Positions 35,339-43,940 of a stretch of DNA of 64,000 nt are shown here, piece by piece (the stretch's first letter is position 1; the number at the start of each line of letters is the position of its first letter). The notes under the pieces were generated by a model. It was not told the DNA's origin. It searched no databases and saw only the letters and a list, made by a program, of their open reading frames with translations. The translations under genes were made by a program, and so were the position numbers. Source of the DNA: CAXTKD01 sp964244885. Lineage in GTDB: Bacteria > Pseudomonadota > Alphaproteobacteria > Sphingomonadales > Sphingomonadaceae. The stretch is from assembly GCA_964244885.1 (NCBI GenBank), contig CAXTKD010000017.1, positions 1 to 64,000 of the forward strand, in the 5' to 3' direction.

Positions 35339-35635
35339 TCATATGACGTAGCTCCCCGCCGCGGGGTCCGCCGGCTTCAGGTTGAGGTCGAGGCGCACCG
35401 TCGGGCCGGTCGCGCGGATGCGGTCCTTGATGTGGCCGGGGCGCGGGCCTTCCGGACTTGCGTCGGCGTCGATGACGTAGGGCGCGTTGACGCGCCGCGC
35501 CGCTTCCTCTGCTGCGGCGATCGCCTCGGCCTTGTCGCCGGCGTCGGCCGCATCCTTGACGAAGCGCGACCAGCCGTCGCCGGTCCACCAGGTGACGTCG
35601 CCGGTCGCGAGGTCGTTGCCGGTGACGAGCTTCAT
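35339..35635 (-). CDS. DUF2849 family protein
   Basis: 98 residues from ATG 35635, overlapping the cobA stop (ATGA). Matches the alphaproteobacterial DUF2849 family that accompanies sulfite reductase genes: NDLATGDVTWWTGDGWSRFV, then VNAPYVIDADASPEGPRPGH and IRATGPTVRLDLN. Function unknown; no membrane span or metal motif. It is separated from the reductase by the family C repeat. Confidence 0.88.
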   Translation of the reverse strand: MKLVTGNDLATGDVTWWTGDGWSRFVKDAADAGDKAEAIAAAEEAARRVNAPYVIDADASPEGPRPGHIKDRIRATGPTVRLDLNLKPADPAAGSYVI

Positions 35636-36414
35636 GCGAAGGCCGTCGCGGCGATCGAGCCGAGCACGTCCTCGGCGTCCGCCAGCCGCACGACCTCGCC
35701 GACGACCAGCACCGCCGGGCTCTGCACCTTCTCGCGCTCGACCGCGCCGCCCAGGTCGGCGAGCAGGGTGCGGAGCGCCCGCGCATCGGGCAGCGTGCCC
35801 TTTTCCAGGATGGCGACCGGCGTGTCGGGCGCCAGGCCGTCCGCCATCAGCTTCTCGGCGATCAGCGTCGCGCTGGCGATCCCCATGTAGATGACCAGCG
35901 TGCGGCCGGGGCCGGCGAGGCCGGTCCAGTCCTGCTCGCTCAAGCCCTTGCACTGGCCGGCGACGAAGCTGACGGTCGAGGCGATGTCGCGGTGCGTGAG
36001 CGGCAGCATCGCGCCGGCAGCACAACCGAGCGCCGCCGAGACGCCGGGGATGACCTCGACCGGGAGCCCGGCAGCGCGAACCGCCTCGACCTCCTCGCCG
36101 CCCCGCCCGAAGATGAACGGGTCGCCGCCCTTCAGCCGGACGACGATCGCGCCGGTCTGGACGTGCGCGACGACGAGCGCGTTGATCGCCTCCTGCGGCA
36201 TGGTGTGGCGGGCGCGCTGCTTGGCGACGCTGATCTTGAGCGCGGTCGCCGGCACCATGTCGAGCACGCGCGCATCGACCAGCCCGTCGTGGACGAGCAC
36301 GTCGGCGATCGCCAGCGCGCGCACCGCCTTGACGGTGAGCAGGTCGGGATCGCCGGGCCCGGCGCCGACGAGGATAGCGCGGCCGCGGCCATCGGGATCG
36401 AGTTTGGTCGCCAT
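35632..36414 (-). CDS. cobA: Uroporphyrinogen-III C-methyltransferase
   Basis: 260 residues from ATG 36414. SAM-dependent methylation of uroporphyrinogen III at C2 and C7 to precorrin-2, the first step to siroheme. Signatures are LVGAGPGDPDLLTVKAVRAL, VRLKGGDPFIFGRGGEE and EVIPGVSAALG, all SUMT motifs. The enzyme lacks a CysG N-terminal half; a separate Met8-like gene is at 29880-30623. It is the first gene of the cys operon and supplies the cofactor of the reductase downstream. Confidence 0.95.
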   Translation of the reverse strand: MATKLDPDGRGRAILVGAGPGDPDLLTVKAVRALAIADVLVHDGLVDARVLDMVPATALKISVAKQRARHTMPQEAINALVVAHVQTGAIVVRLKGGDPFIFGRGGEEVEAVRAAGLPVEVIPGVSAALGCAAGAMLPLTHRDIASTVSFVAGQCKGLSEQDWTGLAGPGRTLVIYMGIASATLIAEKLMADGLAPDTPVAILEKGTLPDARALRTLLADLGGAVEREKVQSPAVLVVGEVVRLADAEDVLGSIAATAFA

Positions 36415-36522
36415 GATGCTCCCCAAGTGGGCGCGCACCCGCGCGGGGCCAAGCAAGGGTTTCTTGGGACGCGGGTATCTGTTCTTGTCTGTGCTTATGC
36501 CTTCCCCACGGCCGTGCGTCAT

Positions 36523-36694
36523 CCCCGGCGGTGTCACCCCCACCTAACCTCCCCCATCGAAGGGGGAGGGACTGGGATTTGCAGGCGGCAAGGGCATTCC
36601 CTTCCCTCGAAGGAAAAGAAAGTCCTTCCCATACACACGGAATAATCCCTCCCCCTTCGATGGGGGAGGTTAGGTGGGGGTGACACCGCCGGGC
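36523..36694. repeat. Family B inverted repeat, copy 2 (longest)
   Basis: Arms of about 45 bases start at CCCGGCGGTGTCACCCC (left) and end at GACACCGCCGGG (right), near-perfect complements, with a 70-80 base spacer. It fills most of the 303-bp gap between astB and cobA; no gene is seen in that gap. Confidence 0.88.
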
Positions 36695-36717
36695 GAAAGG
36701 CGCTGCGCTGAATGTCG

Positions 36718-37995
36718 CTACAGCCCAGCGTTCAGATGCCGCGTCAGCGCAGCCCGCGCCGCGCGAGCCTCCGCCCACAGTGCGGGGTTGCCGAGATCGC
36801 CCGCCGCGATTCGCTCCGGCCAGTGCTCCTCCACCAGCCGGTGCAGCGCCTCCCATTTCGGCTCGTCCAGCAGGAAGCGCGGGTCGATCGCGGCGAGTGC
36901 GGCCTCGTCGACCGCGACGCGCAGGCGGAGGCAGGCGGGGCCGCCGCCGTTGCGCATCGATTCGCGGACACCGGCGACCTCGATCCGCTGGACCGGGCCG
37001 TTGCCGGCGGCGAGCTCCTGCAACCAGCGCCAGGCGGCGGCGCTGTCGCGCGTCTCGCCGGGGACGATCAGCGCCATGCCGCCTTCGGGGAGCGTCACGA
37101 GCTGCGAGTTGAACAGGTAGCAGCGCACCGCCTCCGCGAGGCTGAGGCGCGCGGCGGGGACTTCGAGGATCACCGCATCCGCGACGCCCGCCTCGATCGC
37201 CGTATAAAGCACCGCCTTGTCGGCGAAGGCCTGCTCGTGCGCGAACAGGACGTGGGCGTTGGCGACCGCGACGACATCGTTGTGGAAGGCGCCGGCGGCG
37301 ATCGCCTCGGCGCTCTGTTGCGCGAAGACCGTGCGCGCGGGGTCGAGGCCGTGGAGCCGCGCCACCGCCTCCGACGCGCGGCGGTCCTGTCGCGCCGGGA
37401 AGGGGCCGCCGGGCTCGCCGTAGACGAAGATCTCGATGCCGGGCGCACCGTGCGACGCGGCCATCCGCAGGTGGTTCGCGGCCCCCTCGTCGCCGAAGCG
37501 CGACGGGACGGCGGGATGGATCGCGAAGTGGCCGTGGTCGCCGAAGATCGTCCGGAGCGTCGCGGTCGTCTCGGGCGCCTCAATGCTCCGGTGCGCCATC
37601 GTCGACAGATTGGCGACGGTCAGGTGGCAGCGGCGGTCGGCGGTGTCGGGCGCGGGCGAGACGGTCGCGGCATTGGCGGTCCACATCGCGCTCGCCGACA
37701 TCGCGCTGGCCAACAGCGCCGGATCGGCAGCATGGGCGGCGGCACACACCGCATCGTCGTCGCCCGCGAAGCCGAGGCCGCGCAGCCAGCCGACGGCGGG
37801 CCGGTCCTGCGGAGGCAGGAAGCCCTGCACCAGCCCCAGCTCCATCATCCGCCGCATCTTGGCGAGGCCTTCGAGCGCCGCGGCGCGCGGCCGCGACTCG
37901 GCGCCGGCGTTGCCCGTCGCGGCGAGGTTGCCGAGCGACAGGCCGGCGTAATTATGCGTGGGGCCGACCAGCCCGTCGAAATTGACCTCGATCAT
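36718..37995 (-). CDS. astB: N-succinylarginine dihydrolase
   Basis: 425 residues from ATG 37995 (MIEVNFDGLVGPTHNYAGLS). Hydrolyses N2-succinylarginine to succinylornithine, CO2 and ammonia in the AST arginine pathway. Family signatures: GLVGPTHNYAGLSLGN, SAMWTANAATVSPAPDTAD, FNSQLVTLPEGGMALIVP and MRNGGGPACLRLRV, including the catalytic Cys in GPACLRL. It overlaps astA by four bases (ATGA) and is the third gene of the set. It is slightly shorter than the E. coli enzyme. Confidence 0.96.
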   Translation of the reverse strand: MIEVNFDGLVGPTHNYAGLSLGNLAATGNAGAESRPRAAALEGLAKMRRMMELGLVQGFLPPQDRPAVGWLRGLGFAGDDDAVCAAAHAADPALLASAMSASAMWTANAATVSPAPDTADRRCHLTVANLSTMAHRSIEAPETTATLRTIFGDHGHFAIHPAVPSRFGDEGAANHLRMAASHGAPGIEIFVYGEPGGPFPARQDRRASEAVARLHGLDPARTVFAQQSAEAIAAGAFHNDVVAVANAHVLFAHEQAFADKAVLYTAIEAGVADAVILEVPAARLSLAEAVRCYLFNSQLVTLPEGGMALIVPGETRDSAAAWRWLQELAAGNGPVQRIEVAGVRESMRNGGGPACLRLRVAVDEAALAAIDPRFLLDEPKWEALHRLVEEHWPERIAAGDLGNPALWAEARAARAALTRHLNAGL

Positions 37996-39008
37996 GACGC
38001 GACGTGCCGCACTTCGTCGCCGACCGCGACGCCGTGCGCCGCCGCCTCGGAGGCGGGGATCGCCAAGCCGCCGTCGAGCGCCGCATGCCCGGCCCAGGCG
38101 CGAAAGCCCGCGAGCCGGCCGTGGGCGAACAGCCGGCGCTCCATGTTCGACACATCGACGGCGAGGCGGGCGATGGCCTCGACCCGGCTGTCGCGCACTG
38201 TGCGGACGTTGTCGGTCCGCGCGCACATCGTCGGGCCGCCATCGAAGGGATCGACATAGCCGTCGAAGCCAAAGCCTTCGGCCTCCAGCATCCGCATCGC
38301 GGGAAGGCCCGAGTCATGCGGGCGGCCGATCACCTCGCGCGCCTCTTCCGGCAGCATCGAGACATAGATCGGGTGCTTGGGCATCAGGTCGCTGATGAAC
38401 TGGCTGCCGTGGATCGAATTGAAGCGGTCGGCCTCCTGGAAGGGGATGCCGAAGAAGCCCTCGCCCAAGCCTTGCCAGAACGGCGAGTCGCCCGCCCCGT
38501 CCAGCCAGCCGCGAAGCTCCGACAGGATGCGCGGGCCGAAGCGCGCGCGGTGCGACGCGACGAACAGGTAGCGCGAGCGCGCCATCAGCCGCCCGAGCCC
38601 ACCGGTGCGAAGCTCCGGATGAAGGAACAGCGCGCCGACCTCGCTCGACCCGTCATGGTCGTTGACGAGGTGGAGGACGTGGCTGCTGACCGTCCGCCCG
38701 AGCGCCACCGAGGTCTGCGACACCTGGCTCAGGCGGTAGGAATAGAAGGGCGAGGTCGCGCCGACCTTGCTGAACAGCGCGCCGGTGCCGCCGATGCGGC
38801 CGGTCCCGGCCTCCTCGAGCAGCAGCATGTAGAGCTCGTCGTCCGGGCTGTCGTCGGTTCGCGCGAAAGCGTCCTCGCTGCGCTGGAGCCGCTCGGCAAG
38901 CGCGTCGCGGTCGGGCGGCAGGTTGGTGAAGCCGCCGCCGGTCATCCCGGCGAGCTCGTAGAGCGCCTCGACATCGCCGGCGCCGCCCGGGCGGACGTGC
39001 CAGCTCAT
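37992..39008 (-). CDS. astA: Arginine N-succinyltransferase
   Basis: 338 residues from ATG 39008. Transfers succinyl from succinyl-CoA to arginine, the committing AST step. Landmarks: MTGGGFTNLPPDRDALAERL, VSSHVLHLVNDHDGSSEVGA and GALFLHPELRTGGLGRLMAR, and the EADRFNSIHGSQFISDLMPK segment. It starts inside the stop of the M20 hydrolase gene and its stop overlaps astB. astC and astD are not in the window. Confidence 0.96.
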   Translation of the reverse strand: MSWHVRPGGAGDVEALYELAGMTGGGFTNLPPDRDALAERLQRSEDAFARTDDSPDDELYMLLLEEAGTGRIGGTGALFSKVGATSPFYSYRLSQVSQTSVALGRTVSSHVLHLVNDHDGSSEVGALFLHPELRTGGLGRLMARSRYLFVASHRARFGPRILSELRGWLDGAGDSPFWQGLGEGFFGIPFQEADRFNSIHGSQFISDLMPKHPIYVSMLPEEAREVIGRPHDSGLPAMRMLEAEGFGFDGYVDPFDGGPTMCARTDNVRTVRDSRVEAIARLAVDVSNMERRLFAHGRLAGFRAWAGHAALDGGLAIPASEAAAHGVAVGDEVRHVAS

Positions 39009-40213
39009 GGCATGGCTCCCTGCGCGAGGCGCATCAGGACGAGCGCGGTCAGCCGAGCGCGCTCGACGAGGCTCGGGACGATCATGAACTCGTCCGCCGA
39101 ATGGATGCTTCCGCCGCGCACCCCCATGGTGTCGACGACGGCCAAGCCCAGCGCCGCGATGTTGTTGCCGTCGCAGACGCCGCCGGTGTCGCGCCAGCCG
39201 ATGGGCAGGCCCAGCGCGCCGCCGCAATCCCTGACGAGATCGAACAGCCGCCGCTGGTTGGCGTCCATCGGCTTGGGCGGTCGTCCGAAGCCGCCGTGGA
39301 GGTGGATCGTCACCTCATGCTGCGCAGCAATGTCCGCAGCAATCGCCGCCATCGCGGCCTCCGCCTCCCGCTGGTCGGCGAGCGACGTCGGGCGGATGTT
39401 GAAGCGCAGCACGGCGCTGTCGGGCACGATGTTGTTCGGCCCGCCGCCGTCGATCTTGGCCGGATTGACGCTGAGGCCGGGACGGACCAGCGCCGCGAGC
39501 CTGAGCGCCAGATCGGCGGCGGCAAGCAGCGCGTTGCGGCCCTTCTCGGGCTCGCGCCCGGCGTGGGCGGCGCGGCCGGTGACGATAGCGGAGAAGTTGC
39601 CGCTGCCCTTGCGCCCGCCGGCGAGCGTGCCATCGGGCAGCGCCGGCTCGTAAGTGAGGCCGAGCTGGCACCTTCCCGCCGCCTCGGCGAGCAGCGGCGC
39701 CGAGCCGGGCGAGCCGACCTCCTCGTCGCTGTTGATGACGATCTCGTAGCCGAGCGCGCCCGCGAACGGGCTGGCCCCGAACGCCGTCAGCCCCGCGAGC
39801 ATCACCGCGAGGCCGCCCTTCATGTCGGCGGTGCCGGGGCCGTTGATGGTGTCGGCGTCGATCGCCCGCACCGCCTGGAACGGGTGGTCGGCGGCGAACA
39901 CCGTGTCCATGTGGCCGGTGAGGAGAATGCGGCGCGCCGCGTCAGGACGGACGCTCAGGTGGAGGTTCCGCCCGTGCCGCACCGCGACTCGCTCGCCGTT
40001 CGCGGCGACGGCCTCGACGGCCACGGGATCGCGCGCCGCGACGGGGCCGAGCGTGGCGAAGGCGGCGGCCAGCGTCTCGGCCATGCGCGCCAGGCCGTCG
40101 AGATTACGGCTGCCGCTGTTGATCGCCGCCCAGCCCTCGACCTGCGCGAGCAGCGCCGGGCCCCGCGCGTCGAGCGGGGCGAGCGCGGCGGCTTCGGTGG
40201 GGCTGAGCGGCAT
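39005..40213 (-). CDS. M20-family metallohydrolase in the arginine-degradation operon
   Basis: 402 residues, M20 peptidase of the carboxypeptidase G2-like group. Metal ligands: His in LLTGHMDTV, Asp in GPGTADMKGG, Glu pair in INSDEEVGSPGS, and the C-terminal His in GGSIHSADEF. It is the first gene of an M20-astA-astB operon (ATGA overlaps). E. coli removes the succinyl group with AstE, an M14 enzyme; no astE is seen here, so this M20 enzyme may do that or a related deacylation. That is inference only. dapE, another M20 enzyme, follows upstream after 52 bp but is a different subgroup. Confidence 0.85.
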   Translation of the reverse strand: MPLSPTEAAALAPLDARGPALLAQVEGWAAINSGSRNLDGLARMAETLAAAFATLGPVAARDPVAVEAVAANGERVAVRHGRNLHLSVRPDAARRILLTGHMDTVFAADHPFQAVRAIDADTINGPGTADMKGGLAVMLAGLTAFGASPFAGALGYEIVINSDEEVGSPGSAPLLAEAAGRCQLGLTYEPALPDGTLAGGRKGSGNFSAIVTGRAAHAGREPEKGRNALLAAADLALRLAALVRPGLSVNPAKIDGGGPNNIVPDSAVLRFNIRPTSLADQREAEAAMAAIAADIAAQHEVTIHLHGGFGRPPKPMDANQRRLFDLVRDCGGALGLPIGWRDTGGVCDGNNIAALGLAVVDTMGVRGGSIHSADEFMIVPSLVERARLTALVLMRLAQGAMP

Positions 40214-40265
40214 TGCCGGGTTCTAGTGCGGATGCGCGCGGGGGTGAACCCCGGCCCCGCTCTAC

Positions 40266-41381
40266 CTAATCGCCGAAGAAGCGCGCGACGACGCGCTCGT
40301 AGATGTCCGCCAGCCGTTCGATATCCGCTACCGACACCGCCTCGTCGACCTGGTGCATCGTCGCGCCGGGCAGGCCGAACTCGACGACCGGGCACATGCG
40401 GCGGATGAAGCGGGCGTCGGAGGTGCCGCCGGTGGTCGAACGGTCGGGGTCGAGGCCGGTGACGTCGCGGATCGCGGCGGCGACGGTGTCGATCAGGTCA
40501 CCGGGCGGGGTGACAAAGGACTCGCCGGAGATCCTGACGAGCGCGGTCGCGCCCTCCTCGGCGGCGAGCCGTTCGATCCAGGCTTTCAGGTCCGCGCCCT
40601 TGTGGAGGTCGTTGAAGCGGATGTTGAGGCGGGCGCGCGCCTCCGAAGGAATGATGTTGGTCGCGGGATTGCCGACCGCGATGTCGGTGACTTCGAGGTT
40701 GGAGGCGTCGAAGAAGGCGGAGCCGCTGTCGAGCACCCGGTCCTGCAGCTTCGCGAGCAGGCGGATGAGGCGGGGAATCGGGTTGTCGGCGCGCGCCGGG
40801 TAGGCGACATGGCCCTGCTTGCCGGCGACCGCCAGCCAGGCGTTCAAGGAGCCGCGCCGTCCGACCTTGAGCATATCGCCCAGCCTGGACGCGCTGGTCG
40901 GCTCGCCGACCAGGCAGGCGTCGGGCTTGTGGCCGTGGGCGTCCATCCAGTCGAGGAGCGCCGCGGTGCCCCAGGTCGCGGGGCCTTCCTCGTCGCCGGT
41001 GATGATGAAGCTGATCGTGCCGTCCGGATGGCGCCGCGACACCGCGGCGACAAAGGCGGCGATCGCGCCCTTCATGTCGGCGGCGCCGCGGCCGACGAGC
41101 AGGCCGCCGTCGATCGTGCCGGCGAAGGGCTGATGCGTCCAGCCGTCGCCGACCGGCACGACATCGGTGTGGCCGGCGAAGGCGAGGTGCCGGCCGCCCG
41201 TGCCGCGCACCGCGAACAGATTGTCGATCGGCCCGTCGGGCGGCTCGCCGAAGGTCAGGCGGTGCGTCGTGAAGCCGAGGCCCTTCAGCGCCGAGTCGAG
41301 CACGCCGAGCGCGCCGGCGTCGGCGGGGGTGACGCTCGGGCAGCGGATGAGGTCTTGCGCGAGGGCGACGGGGTCGATCAC
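40266..41381 (-). CDS. dapE: Succinyl-diaminopimelate desuccinylase
   Basis: 371 residues. Zn-dependent M20 enzyme yielding LL-DAP for lysine and peptidoglycan. Signatures: AFAGHTDVVPVGDGWTHQPF, GRGAADMKGAIAAFVAA, TGDEEGPATWGT, LVGEPTSASRLGDMLKVGRR and MHQVDEAV. The dapE-specific GGTSDARFIRRMCPVVEFGL distinguishes it from the neighbouring M20 gene. dapD lies about 2 kb upstream on the same strand. Confidence 0.96.
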   Translation of the reverse strand: MIDPVALAQDLIRCPSVTPADAGALGVLDSALKGLGFTTHRLTFGEPPDGPIDNLFAVRGTGGRHLAFAGHTDVVPVGDGWTHQPFAGTIDGGLLVGRGAADMKGAIAAFVAAVSRRHPDGTISFIITGDEEGPATWGTAALLDWMDAHGHKPDACLVGEPTSASRLGDMLKVGRRGSLNAWLAVAGKQGHVAYPARADNPIPRLIRLLAKLQDRVLDSGSAFFDASNLEVTDIAVGNPATNIIPSEARARLNIRFNDLHKGADLKAWIERLAAEEGATALVRISGESFVTPPGDLIDTVAAAIRDVTGLDPDRSTTGGTSDARFIRRMCPVVEFGLPGATMHQVDEAVSVADIERLADIYERVVARFFGD

Positions 41382-41412
41382 CCGACCTCCCTAGCCGCCC
41401 CGTGGGCACAGC

Positions 41413-41446
41413 AAAAGGGGCGCGGCGCCCCCCGGCGCCGCGCCCC
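41413..41446 (-). terminator. Rho-independent terminator of the PEP-CTERM lectin gene
   Basis: A 13-bp perfect stem (41417-41429 with 41434-41446, loop CCCC) is followed on the minus strand by TTTT. It lies 20 bp past the lectin gene stop and just upstream of dapE. Confidence 0.85.
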
Positions 41447-41465
41447 TCGGGCGTTGGTCCGCTGT

Positions 41466-42035
41466 TCAGCGCTTGCGGCGCGCGAAGGCGATCGAGGCGA
41501 TGCCGAGACCGAGCAGGCCGATCATGCCGGGCTCGGGCACGTCCTCGGCCGGCGCTTCGTTATATTCGACGAAATAGCCGCGCGCTGCGTAGTCCGGAAG
41601 GTCGTTCCAGTTGCCGCCCTGATAATGAGCGTAGTCCTCGCCGCCCGAATTGTTGGGCTCGCCGCCGTTCCACGACGAATAGGTGACGGTGACGCCGCCC
41701 AGCCAGAAGGTGGTGCCCGCCTCGGGGCCGCCGACCCAGCGCCAGTCGCCCTCGTGGCCGGCGTCCGACGCGCCGATCCAGCCGTCATTGGCGAGCGTGC
41801 CGATGAAGGCGTTCTCGTCGCTGCTGGTGATCGTCGCGAGATAGCCGCCGAGAGTGTTGCTGCCGTCGAAATAGGTCGAGGCGGTGGCGGCGGCGTTGGC
41901 ATTGGTCCAGCTCTCGCCGGTGCCGATGAACTCGTACCAATGGTTGTTGGCGCCCGAGCCGGTGGTCCACTGGATCGGAGCGGCCTGCGCGGCGCCGGAA
42001 GCGAGCAGCGCGGCGGCGAGGATCAGTGTCTTCAT
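41466..42035 (-). CDS. Secreted C-type-lectin-like protein with PEP-CTERM anchor
   Basis: 189 residues. Signal peptide (MKTLILAAALLASGAAQA), a C-type lectin fold (WYEFIGTGESWTNANAAATA; GYLATITSSDENAFI; WRWVGGPEAGTTFWLGG; NGGEPNNSGGEDYAHYQGGN; WNDLPDYAARGYFVEYNE), and a C-terminal sorting signal VPEPGMIGLLGLGIASIAF followed by RRKR. The EPNN sequence is the usual galactose/mannose-type calcium and sugar site. PEP-CTERM signals are processed by an exosortase, absent here. It is probably displayed at the cell surface or released into an exopolysaccharide layer. It has its own terminator. Confidence 0.88.
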   Translation of the reverse strand: MKTLILAAALLASGAAQAAPIQWTTGSGANNHWYEFIGTGESWTNANAAATASTYFDGSNTLGGYLATITSSDENAFIGTLANDGWIGASDAGHEGDWRWVGGPEAGTTFWLGGVTVTYSSWNGGEPNNSGGEDYAHYQGGNWNDLPDYAARGYFVEYNEAPAEDVPEPGMIGLLGLGIASIAFARRKR

Positions 42036-42191
42036 CGTGTCGTCCTTCGAAATTCGATTTGCCGCGATACCAAAGCAAGAGCCGTTCCAAATCAGAGGAA
42101 TCGGCGGATTTCCCTGCTCCCAGAGGCTCCGGATGGCCTGCCGCTGCCCGAAATTGTAAAATCTCCCGACTCGCCCGAAGGATCAGCCGCG

Positions 42192-42644
42192 ATGCCCAAG
42201 ATCGATCTCGACGCCATCCCGTTCGTCAGCCGCACCGGCTACCCGCCGCCGCTCGACCGGGCGGTGGCGGGGCGCGCCTACCGGCGGCTGGCGAGGCCGG
42301 GCGGGCTGACGCAGTTCGGAGTCAACATCGCGCGGCTGGCGCCCGGCGCCTGGTCGAGCCAGCGGCACTGGCATTCGAAGGAGGACGAGTTCGTCGTCAT
42401 GCTGTCGGGCGAGGCGGTGCTGGTGACCGACGGGGGCGAGGAGCCGATGCGAGCCGGGGACTGCGCGGCCTTTCCGGCGGGACTCGCCGACGCGCACGTG
42501 CTGATCAACCGCTCACAAGCCGAAGCCACCTTCCTCGTCGTCGGCACCGATATCGCCGACGACTGCTGCAGCTATCCCGACGTCGACCTGCACCTGCCGC
42601 GCAACGACGGGCCGTTCACCGACAAGGCGGGCGTGCCCTATTAG
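42192..42644 (+). CDS. Cupin-domain protein
   Basis: 150 residues from ATG 42192. One conserved double-stranded beta-helix: metal-type motif 1 is RHWHSKEDEFVVMLSGE and motif 2 is GDCAAFPAGLADAHVLIN. It matches cupins of unknown enzymatic role that are frequent in alphaproteobacteria; a small-molecule binding role is as likely as catalysis. The C-terminal tail has a CC pair (DDCCSYPDVDLHLP). It is transcribed on the opposite strand to its neighbours and converges on the DUF2306 gene with a four-base overlap. Confidence 0.85.
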   Translation: MPKIDLDAIPFVSRTGYPPPLDRAVAGRAYRRLARPGGLTQFGVNIARLAPGAWSSQRHWHSKEDEFVVMLSGEAVLVTDGGEEPMRAGDCAAFPAGLADAHVLINRSQAEATFLVVGTDIADDCCSYPDVDLHLPRNDGPFTDKAGVPY

Positions 42645-43144
42645 CCGAACAGCCAGTGCCCGAGCAGGCGCTGCGGCAGGAAGGTGAAGAAGCCGGCGAG
42701 GATCAGGCCGCCGAGCATCAGCGCGAGCACCGCGCGGCGGTGCCGCTCGACCTGGTGGCTGCGCGCCCACCAGACGATTCGCGGGATGCTGACCAGGGTC
42801 AGCAGCGAGAACAGGTGGATGAAGCTGAAGTGGCCGGGATGGCTGATCCGCACCCACCAGGTCGACACGGCGGTGCCGACCATCAGCAGCGCGAAGCTCC
42901 AGCCGAGCGCGCGGTGGAGCGGCAGGCCCTTGGGGCGCAACAGGACGAACGAGCCGATCGCCAGCGCCGGGATGACGGTGGCGAGGTGGATGAGGACAGC
43001 GACAGGCAGGCGCGGCACCAGCGCCCCGCCCCGCGCCAGCGCGACGAGGCCGAGCGCGAGGACGATGAGGCAGAGGCTCGCGACGATCTTCTCCCCGGCG
43101 CGCAAGGCGTGGAGCGATGCGCGCCGGGCGGCGGCGTCAGTCAC
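42641..43144 (-). CDS. DUF2306 family membrane protein
   Basis: 167 residues with four predicted membrane spans (EKIVASLCLIVLALGLVALA; VLIHLATVIPALAIGSFVLL; ALGWSFALLMVGTAVSTWWV; FTFLPQRLLGHWLF region last). Family landmarks are the HRALGWSF motif and the conserved His residues in ISHPGHFSFIHLFSLLTL and VERHRRAVL, suggestive of haem or metal ligands. Function unknown. It overlaps dapD by eight bases, so the two are co-transcribed. Confidence 0.82.
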   Translation of the reverse strand: MTDAAARRASLHALRAGEKIVASLCLIVLALGLVALARGGALVPRLPVAVLIHLATVIPALAIGSFVLLRPKGLPLHRALGWSFALLMVGTAVSTWWVRISHPGHFSFIHLFSLLTLVSIPRIVWWARSHQVERHRRAVLALMLGGLILAGFFTFLPQRLLGHWLFG

Positions 43145-43940
43145 GCAGCAGCTCGTTGATCCCGGTCTTCGAGCGGGTCTGCGCGTCGACTCGCTTGACG
43201 ATCACCGCGCAGTAGAGTCCGGGCCCGCCATCCCTGCCGGGCAGCGTGCCGGGTACGACGACGGCGTAGCTCGGCACCCGGCCGACGAACACCTCGCCCG
43301 ACGCGCGGTCGACGATCTTGGTCGACGCGCCGAGGTAGACGCCCATCGACAGCACCGCGCCCTCCTCGACGATGACGCCTTCCGCGACTTCGGAGCGCGC
43401 GCCGATGAAGCAATTGTCCTCGATCACCACCGGATTGGCCTGAAGCGGCTCGAGCACCCCGCCGATGCCGACGCCGCCAGACAGGTGGACGTTCCTACCG
43501 ATCTGCGCGCAGCTTCCCACCGTCGTCCAGGTGTCGACCATCGTGCCCTCGCCGACCCGCGCGCCGATGTTGACGAAGCTCGGCATCAGCACCGCCCCCG
43601 GCGCGATATAGGCGCCGCGGCGGACGATGCTGCCGGGAACGGCGCGAAAAGCCGCCTCGCGGAAGCGGTTGTCGCCCCAGCCCTCGGTCTTCAGGGGCAC
43701 CTTGTCCCACGCCCCGCCCGCCATCGGGGCGTTGTCGTTGAGCCGGAACGACAGCAGGACCGCCTTCTTCAGCCACTGGTGGACAGTCCAGTCGCCGTCG
43801 ACCTTCTCCGCGACGCGAAGGCTGCCGTCATCGAGTCCGGCCAGCGCCTGCTCGACCGCGTCGCGGAGCTCGCCCCCGGTGGCGGGCGAAACCTCGGTCC
43901 GCGCCTCCCATCCCGCCTCGATGACCCGTTCGATGCTCAT
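43137..43940 (-). CDS. dapD: Tetrahydrodipicolinate N-succinyltransferase
   Basis: 267 residues. Hexapeptide-repeat (left-handed beta-helix) enzyme using succinyl-CoA in the succinylase branch of DAP synthesis. Signatures: VHQWLKKAVLLSFRLNDN, RRGAYIAPGAVLMPSFVNIG, GVGIGGVLEPLQANPVVIED and ARSEVAEGVIVEEGAVLSMG. It overlaps the nucleotidase (ATGA) upstream and DUF2306 downstream, and works two steps before dapE at 40266. Confidence 0.97.
   Translation of the reverse strand: MSIERVIEAGWEARTEVSPATGGELRDAVEQALAGLDDGSLRVAEKVDGDWTVHQWLKKAVLLSFRLNDNAPMAGGAWDKVPLKTEGWGDNRFREAAFRAVPGSIVRRGAYIAPGAVLMPSFVNIGARVGEGTMVDTWTTVGSCAQIGRNVHLSGGVGIGGVLEPLQANPVVIEDNCFIGARSEVAEGVIVEEGAVLSMGVYLGASTKIVDRASGEVFVGRVPSYAVVVPGTLPGRDGGPGLYCAVIVKRVDAQTRSKTGINELLRD

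Noticed and set aside
36523..36694. Family B repeat as a transcription terminator
   Set aside because: The spacer is 70-80 bases and there is no T-run on either strand.
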